The notes under the pieces were generated by a model that had not been told where the DNA came from, did no database searches, and saw nothing but the letters and a program-made list of their open reading frames with translations. The position numbers were made by a program, and so were the translations under genes. Positions 5,846-9,434 of a stretch of 9,434 bases of DNA are shown one piece after another. This DNA comes from a bacterium (GTDB lineage Bacteria > Calditrichota > Calditrichia > RBG-13-44-9 > J042). Location: NCBI GenBank assembly GCA_015494485.1, contig WGBF01000047.1, positions 1 through 9,434 on the forward strand. The letters are read 5' to 3'. Position 1 is the first letter of the stretch. Each line of letters starts with the position of its first letter.

Positions 5846-7267
5846 TTAGGGGAGAACCAAGCCGGTCTGACTAATTTGTGAAATATAGCTAAATTGACTG
5901 GTATACATGGCGTATGCTGCTTGAAGCTGGGAAAACTGTTCCCGATAGTATTCCATTTTTCGGTCCACTTGCTTTTGCAACAAGTCAATTCGATTATTGA
6001 TAGAAGATATCTGGCCGGATAGAACATCTTTCCGACTTTCGATAACACCATCACCACCGGTCATCTCTTCCAGTAAAGAATCCAGGCGGCTGGAATAACC
6101 ATCCGAGGAATTGAACAGGGCTTCCACCTGCTCCAGATTGTTTTTAAGCATGTCTTCCAGTTTGGCGGAATCGGTAATGCTTAATTTGCCATCCCGGTCG
6201 GCTTCAATACCGATTTCAGCCAGAATGGTAGGATACCCGCTGGGCAATCCACTTACCGGATCGGACATCGCTTCCCGCAATTGCAGACGGAGCCGCATGA
6301 TGGAATAATCGCCACTGAAAATGGAGCGCTTGTAGGTTGTGGTGTCTACTTTGGTGTTATCTTTTATAAAGTCAAAGACTTCATTGTATTTGTCGATAAA
6401 GCTCTGAATTTTTCCTTTGATGGTTTCCACGTCAACGGAGACATCTACATTAACGGGAGCATCGGAAGAACTCTGCGTTTTGTAGAGGTCAAAGGTAACC
6501 CCTTCCACGGCCGTATCAATGGAATTGTCGTTGCTGGTAACGGTAATCCCGTCAATTTCCACAATGGCATTCAGTTCCGTAGAGGCGTACAAATACCCGC
6601 CGGACGTTCCGCTCATGGCCACGGAGTCGTTCATGCCGATGGTGCTCAATAAAGAACCACTGACGTCGGTTAGCGTCATTTCATAATCCTGGCCGGTTTC
6701 GTTGCTGGTAAAGACCAGTCGTCCCGTTCCGGAGGAATCCTGAATAAACGAGGCGGAAATTTGAATATCTGTGGTATTATTTACTGCTGTGACAATGTTT
6801 TTCAAAATGGTTTCGTTGTCTTCTCCCGCCGCAATATCCACAGAAACCTGTTGGGAAGTACCGTTCACGGTTACTTCAAACGTATAGGTACCGGCACCCA
6901 GACTATTGACAATGTCCTTGCCGGTCAACGTGTACTGGTTGGAAATAATTTTATCCGCTTTGGCCAGTTGAAGTACTTTAACCGTGTGGGAGGTGGCGAC
7001 GGCCGAGGAACTAGCCGTAACTTTTAAAATCGATTCATCGCTGCTGGTGGCCGTTTTGCTGCCCCAAATGGATGTGGAGGTGGAGTAGCCTAATTCCTTG
7101 GCAATAGACTGAAGGGCGTTGAGCTTGGATTTTAGTTCATTAAGTTTGCTAATACGCTGGTCAATGAAGTCCTTGCGGGATTCCAGCTCCCGAATCGGCC
7201 GTTCCTCCAGTACCCGATAGCTTTGAAGTAAAAGCTCAATATTGTTGCCACCTACTGGAGAAATCAT
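5846..7267 (-). CDS. fliD: Flagellar filament cap / hook-associated protein 2, FliD
   Basis: FliD forms the pentameric or similar cap at the filament tip that folds and inserts incoming flagellin. At 473 residues it is a usual length. An N-terminal coiled-coil region (about 10-60, with VLEERPIRELESRKDFI) matches the FliD_N block, followed by beta-rich Ser/Thr domains (about 80-270) with repeated ATSSxx and GTG/SG motifs. The C-terminal FliD_C block starts near 235 (VEIDGITVTSNDNSID ... VEGVTFDLYK) and includes KGKIQSFIDKYNEVFDFI and LAEIGIEADRDGKLSI. It ends in a long heptad helix (410-455). The canonical G-[IL]-x-S-G-[LI]-D start is missing; instead the protein begins MISPVGGNNIELLLQSY. The start is well supported by GGAGGTGAT, 5 bases upstream of the ATG. 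Confidence 0.95.
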   Translation of the reverse strand: MISPVGGNNIELLLQSYRVLEERPIRELESRKDFIDQRISKLNELKSKLNALQSIAKELGYSTSTSIWGSKTATSSDESILKVTASSSAVATSHTVKVLQLAKADKIISNQYTLTGKDIVNSLGAGTYTFEVTVNGTSQQVSVDIAAGEDNETILKNIVTAVNNTTDIQISASFIQDSSGTGRLVFTSNETGQDYEMTLTDVSGSLLSTIGMNDSVAMSGTSGGYLYASTELNAIVEIDGITVTSNDNSIDTAVEGVTFDLYKTQSSSDAPVNVDVSVDVETIKGKIQSFIDKYNEVFDFIKDNTKVDTTTYKRSIFSGDYSIMRLRLQLREAMSDPVSGLPSGYPTILAEIGIEADRDGKLSITDSAKLEDMLKNNLEQVEALFNSSDGYSSRLDSLLEEMTGGDGVIESRKDVLSGQISSINNRIDLLQKQVDRKMEYYREQFSQLQAAYAMYTSQFSYISQISQTGLVLP

Positions 7268-7306
7268 GGTGCATCACCTCCCTGTGATTTTAAAATATGC
7301 TTCCGG

Positions 7307-7642
7307 TTACACCAGGTTAAAAGCTTTTGCCCAGGACTGGCGTAATTCCGTTAAAATCTTTATGGGCATTTCCGTATTGCCCTTGTACAGTTCATTCTGG
7401 CAAAAGCGGTATAGTTTAAAAAAACCCAATGCAACATCCTGATAGTCAAAATTCAGGGCAGAAATTAATTCTGCCAATACCTTATTGGCTTTAGGAATAT
7501 CGCCTTTTTTAATGGATAAGATACCCAAATCATATAACTTTAAAATCAATTCTTCCGGACTTGCATTTAAGATCGCGTTTTCTTGGTAATTGGAAATCCG
7601 TTTTTTCGCCACCGTTTTTCCATATCCAACAGATGTATGCAT
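7307..7642 (-). CDS. fliS: Flagellin-specific export chaperone FliS
   Basis: FliS is the cytosolic chaperone that binds the C-terminal D0 helix of flagellin and keeps it unpolymerised before export. The family start is present: Y-x-x-N-A-I-L-N-ASPEELILKLYDLGI (residues 19-41), then the helices KANKVLAELISALNF and FKLYRFCQNELYKGNTE, and a final LTELRQSWAKAF. At 111 residues it is somewhat shorter than the common 120-135; the loop between the third and fourth helices looks compact rather than truncated, and the C-terminal helix is present. The ATG at 7642 has AAGGAG nine bases upstream. It is the first gene after the flagellin 1 terminator and lies 39 bp before fliD. Confidence 0.92.
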   Translation of the reverse strand: MHTSVGYGKTVAKKRISNYQENAILNASPEELILKLYDLGILSIKKGDIPKANKVLAELISALNFDYQDVALGFFKLYRFCQNELYKGNTEMPIKILTELRQSWAKAFNLV

Positions 7643-7650
7643 GATTTCAA

Positions 7651-7677
7651 ACTCCTTATTTTCAATAGTTTACCGGC
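7651..7677 (-). promoter_or_regulatory. Possible sigma-28 -10 element and Shine-Dalgarno for the fliS cluster
   Basis: On the minus strand GCCGGTAA at 7670-7677 matches seven of eight positions of the sigma-28 -10 box GCCGATAA and lies 28 bases from the fliS start, with AAGGAG in between. No TAAA-type -35 box stands at the required distance; that position instead reads CCTTTTAA within the T-tract of the upstream terminator. The fliS cluster needs some promoter because a terminator precedes it, or it depends on read-through from flagellin 1. Confidence 0.35.
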
Positions 7678-7688
7678 CAAAAATTAAT

Positions 7689-7728
7689 TTAAAAGGGAAG
7701 AAGCCTTTCTTTGGGAAAGAAAGGCTTC
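7689..7728 (-). terminator. Intrinsic terminator after flagellin 1
   Basis: GAAGCCTTTCTTT at 7700-7712 and its exact reverse complement at 7716-7728 form a 13-bp perfect stem with a 3-base loop. On the minus strand it begins 10 bases after the flagellin 1 stop and is followed by a T-rich run (TTCCCTTTTAA). This would separate abundant flagellin message from the downstream fliS cluster, allowing partial read-through because the T-tract is interrupted by CCC. Confidence 0.88.
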
Positions 7729-7737
7729 GTATCCCCA

Positions 7738-8577
7738 TTACCGGAACAATTGCAATACTCCCTGCGGCTGGGCGTTGGCTTGCGTCAACTGCACCGTAGC
7801 CGTCTGTTGGAGTATCTGCAGCTTGGTCATTTCAAGCTGCTCCTTGGCAATATCGGCATCCATAATGCGACTGGCCGCGGCATCGGTGTTGGTGATGGCG
7901 ACCTGCAGGGTAGCTTCTTTCACATCCAAACGCTGGACCAGAGAGCCAATATACTGCAACTGTTCACTTAACGTTTTAATTGCAGCGTCAATACTGGCAA
8001 TGGTGGTGCTCAGGTTGGTGCTACTCAGATCGGTAGACGAAATATTGTTCAGCCCGAAATCCGAAGAGTCAATTGCTTTGGACAGGCTGACCGAAAGCTG
8101 ATCGCCACCGTCTGCACCCACCTGAAAAATTTTGCCAGTAAAATTGGCATCCAGCAGCTTGGTCTTATTGAACTTGGTCTGCGCAATGATATCGTCGGTT
8201 TCGTTCAATAAATCCTGAATCTGGGTAACAATGGCGTCCAATTCTTCTTCACCGTACGAGCCATTACCTGCTTGAATAGCCTTTTCCTTAATCGTCACAT
8301 AAATGCTGTGCATGTTTTGCAAACCGCCTTCAGCCACAGACAGAATATTTTTCGCTTCACCGACGTTGTTTAAGGCTTGACCAAGCGCTCTGGACCGAGC
8401 TTTTAATTTGGTGGAAAGCGTGTACCCTGCGGGATCATCGGCAGCGGAGTTGATCCGCTTACCACTTGCCAGACGCATTTGAATAACACCAATTTTACTA
8501 TTGATGTTACTCAGTGCGTTGAACGCATTTAATGCGCCAACATTGGTGTTGATCCGCGACCCTGAATAGAATGCCAT
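7738..8577 (-). CDS. fliC: Flagellin 1 (minimal D0/D1 type)
   Basis: This is a 279-residue flagellin, the filament subunit exported through the flagellar type III apparatus. The N-terminal helix region shows RLASGKRINSAADDPAGYTLS (35-55), the family signature with YTLS in place of the usual LAIS. The D1 marks KFNKTKLLDANFTGK and FQVGADGGDQL (135-161) follow, and the C-terminal D0 helix has SRIMDADIAKEQLEMTK, QILQQTA and QANAQPQGVLQLFR. There is no variable D2/D3 insert. A Ser/Thr-rich stretch at 177-195 (NNISSTDLSS onward) lies where the outer surface should be and is a candidate glycosylation zone. The ATG at 8577 has AAGGAGG eight bases upstream. It has its own sigma-28 promoter and a terminator on each side, so it is a one-gene transcript, a paralogue of the flagellin upstream. 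Confidence 0.96.
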   Translation of the reverse strand: MAFYSGSRINTNVGALNAFNALSNINSKIGVIQMRLASGKRINSAADDPAGYTLSTKLKARSRALGQALNNVGEAKNILSVAEGGLQNMHSIYVTIKEKAIQAGNGSYGEEELDAIVTQIQDLLNETDDIIAQTKFNKTKLLDANFTGKIFQVGADGGDQLSVSLSKAIDSSDFGLNNISSTDLSSTNLSTTIASIDAAIKTLSEQLQYIGSLVQRLDVKEATLQVAITNTDAAASRIMDADIAKEQLEMTKLQILQQTATVQLTQANAQPQGVLQLFR

Positions 8578-8584
8578 GACAAAT

Positions 8585-8628
8585 ACCTCCTTGTATTTTG
8601 TTATACTTCCCTGAGCGTCCGTGCCCAG
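8585..8628 (-). promoter_or_regulatory. Flagellin 1 leader with CsrA-like GGA sites and Shine-Dalgarno
   Basis: Three GGA motifs lie in the short leader. ATACAAGGAGGT (8585-8596) covers the Shine-Dalgarno and matches 11 of 12 positions of the CsrA consensus RUACARGGAUGU. TCAGGGAAGT (8605-8614) matches 8 of 10 of its core, and its GGA is 20 bases from the first. A hairpin at 8611-8628 (CTGGGC / GCTCAG, one G-U pair) shows a third GGA in the hexaloop ACGGAC, the usual CsrA presentation. In Bacillus, CsrA represses flagellin translation through two such leader sites and is titrated by FliW. Neither csrA nor fliW is in this window, so function is inferred. Confidence 0.5.
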
Positions 8629-8640
8629 TTTTGCTTTACA

Positions 8641-8667
8641 TTGTCGGCTTTTTTAAAGGTAGCTTTA
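8641..8667 (-). promoter_or_regulatory. Sigma-28 (FliA/SigD) promoter of flagellin 1
   Basis: On the minus strand TAAAGCTA (8660-8667) is followed by an 11-bp spacer and GCCGACAA (8641-8648). The consensus is TAAAGTTT, 11 bp, GCCGATAA, so the -10 box matches 7 of 8 and the critical TAAAG and GCCGA are intact at the exact spacing. Transcription should start near 8635, giving a leader of about 58 bases. This fits a late flagellar gene controlled by sigma-28 and the FlgM-like protein encoded downstream. Confidence 0.88.
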
Positions 8668-8668
8668 A

Positions 8669-8727
8669 TTTTTAATTTCATAATCTGAGTTTTCTCTGTG
8701 GGAAAAACCGGATTATGAAATTAAAAA
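8669..8727. repeat. 17-bp perfect inverted repeat between the flagellin terminator and promoter
   Basis: TTTTTAATTTCATAATC (8669-8685) and its exact reverse complement (8711-8727) flank a 25-bp spacer. The spacer itself holds a smaller imperfect pair (GTTTTC and GAAAAC with one bulge). On the minus strand the right arm is the T-tract of the flagellin 2 terminator, and the left arm begins one base upstream of the flagellin 1 -35 box. It could act as a regulator site, an AT-rich UP-like element, or a second hairpin in read-through RNA. Confidence 0.7.
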
Positions 8728-8758
8728 CCGGGGATTTCCCATACTGGGTAATCCCCGG
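8717..8758 (-). terminator. Intrinsic terminator after flagellin 2
   Basis: CCGGGGATT (8728-8736) and AATCCCCGG (8750-8758) form a 9-bp GC-rich stem, continued inside by CCC/GGG across one mismatch around a 5-base loop. On the minus strand it is followed at once by TTTTTAATTT (8727-8718), a classic terminator layout. It begins 27 bases after the flagellin 2 stop and shields the flagellin 1 promoter from read-through. Confidence 0.92.
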
Positions 8759-8785
8759 GCTGTGGCTCGACGGTTGGATTTTCGA

Positions 8786-9434
8786 TTACCGGAATAGTCC
8801 CAGAACACCCTGGGGCTGTGCATTTGCCTGTGCCAACTGCACCGTTGCCGTTTGTTGCAGAATCTGGAGCTTGGTCATTTCCAGCTGTTCTTTGGCAATG
8901 TCGGCATCCATGATTCGGCTCTTGGCGGCTTCCGTATTGGTAATGGACGTTAACAGCGTCGATTCCTTTACGTCCAGACGGCTTACCAAAGAACCCACAT
9001 ACTGCAATTCCTGGCTGACGGTTTTAATTGCCGTATCCAGACTGGCCAGGGTGGTGCTGATGTTGGTGCTGCTCAGTGCTGTAGACGAAATACTGTCCAA
9101 TCCGAAATCGCTGGAGTCAATGGCCCGGCTTAAGCTTACCGTTAGCTGGTCGCCGCCATCCGCGCCAATCTGAAATACTTTACCGGTGAAGTTTGCATCC
9201 AGCAATTGGCTGGAATTAAACTTCGTCTGGCCAATAATATCGTCCACTTCGTTCAACATGTCTTTAATCTGGGTAACAATGGCGTCCAATTCTTCTGCGC
9301 CATAAGAACCGTTGCCAGCCTGAATCACTTTTTCCTTAATGCCGACGTAGATATCGTTGATGTTTTGCAGACCGCCTTCAGCAACGGACAACACGTTCTT
9401 CAGTTCCCCGACGTTGTTTAACGCCTGGGACAAA
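8786..9434 (-). CDS. fliC: Flagellin 2, C-terminal part (5' end outside window)
   Basis: The frame is open to the right edge; alignment with flagellin 1 shows that about 64 N-terminal residues are missing and that the full protein would also be 279 residues. By eye, 40 of 215 aligned positions differ from flagellin 1 (about 81% identity) with no gaps. The C-terminal D0 helix, SRIMDADIAKEQLEMTK to QANAQPQGVL, is identical but for one residue, while changes gather in D1 (for example LQNINDIYVGIKEK against LQNMHSIYVTIKEK) and in the Ser/Thr-rich outer stretch DSISSTALSSTN. It has the same minimal D0/D1 design. Its promoter and leader lie outside the window. It is followed by a strong terminator, so the pair are separate transcripts from a tandem duplication. 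They may be mixed in one filament or used under different conditions. Confidence 0.95.
   Translation of the reverse strand, partial: LSQALNNVGELKNVLSVAEGGLQNINDIYVGIKEKVIQAGNGSYGAEELDAIVTQIKDMLNEVDDIIGQTKFNSSQLLDANFTGKVFQIGADGGDQLTVSLSRAIDSSDFGLDSISSTALSSTNISTTLASLDTAIKTVSQELQYVGSLVSRLDVKESTLLTSITNTEAAKSRIMDADIAKEQLEMTKLQILQQTATVQLAQANAQPQGVLGLFR

Noticed and set aside
7268..7282. ACAGGGAGGT before fliD as another CsrA site
   Set aside because: A strong Shine-Dalgarno alone explains it, and no second GGA site or hairpin loop accompanies it.
8715..9173. Plus-strand open frame over the flagellin 2 gene, with a similar one over flagellin 1
   Set aside because: These are antisense reflections of the conserved flagellin coding sequence; their similarity to each other follows from the duplication.

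Overview
The window carries the late-flagellar (filament) region of a motile, didermic-type bacterium with moderate G+C. Genes are preceded by clear Shine-Dalgarno sequences, which argues against typical Bacteroidetes. An adenosine-specific-kinase family gene, a family common in archaea and thermophilic bacteria, together with a FlgM-like protein that ends in a G-Y-Y-D-x-E-x-V type helix region, suggests a deep-branching, possibly thermophilic lineage (Calditrichota or a relative). This assignment is inference and rests on no database search.

Layout. Positions 1-327 (+) hold the C-terminal part of an agmatinase/arginase-family ureohydrolase, whose 3' end overlaps a convergent pterin-4a-carbinolamine dehydratase (305-586, -). 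A divergent spacer (587-721) leads to an unrecognised 297-residue helical protein (722-1615, +). Everything from about 1622 to the right edge is on the minus strand. Read in the direction of transcription (right to left), it is: flagellin 2 (5' end outside the window), a terminator, flagellin 1, a terminator, fliS, fliD, flaG, a FliT-like protein, a FlgM-like anti-sigma factor, a CgeB-type glycosyltransferase, an adenosine-specific kinase, and a secreted TPR protein.

How it fits together. The two flagellins are about 81% identical over the shared part and would have the same length. Both are minimal D0/D1 filaments. Flagellin 1 has its own well-formed sigma-28 promoter (TAAAGCTA, 11 bp, GCCGACAA) and a leader with three GGA motifs resembling CsrA sites, one in a hairpin hexaloop and one overlapping the Shine-Dalgarno. 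FliS and FliT would chaperone flagellin and the FliD cap. The FlgM-like protein would hold sigma-28 until it is exported. FlaG would affect filament length, and the glycosyltransferase is a good candidate for decorating the Ser/Thr-rich outer part of the flagellins. The adenosine-specific kinase and TPR genes follow on the same strand but probably belong to separate units; a triple GTGCAAT repeat lies just before the TPR gene.

Most notable for follow-up: the compact 208-bp control region between the flagellins. There a terminator, a 17-bp perfect inverted repeat that uses the terminator's T-tract as one arm, a sigma-28 promoter and a CsrA-like leader are packed nearly end to end. No insertion sequences, CRISPR arrays, tRNAs or rRNAs were seen.
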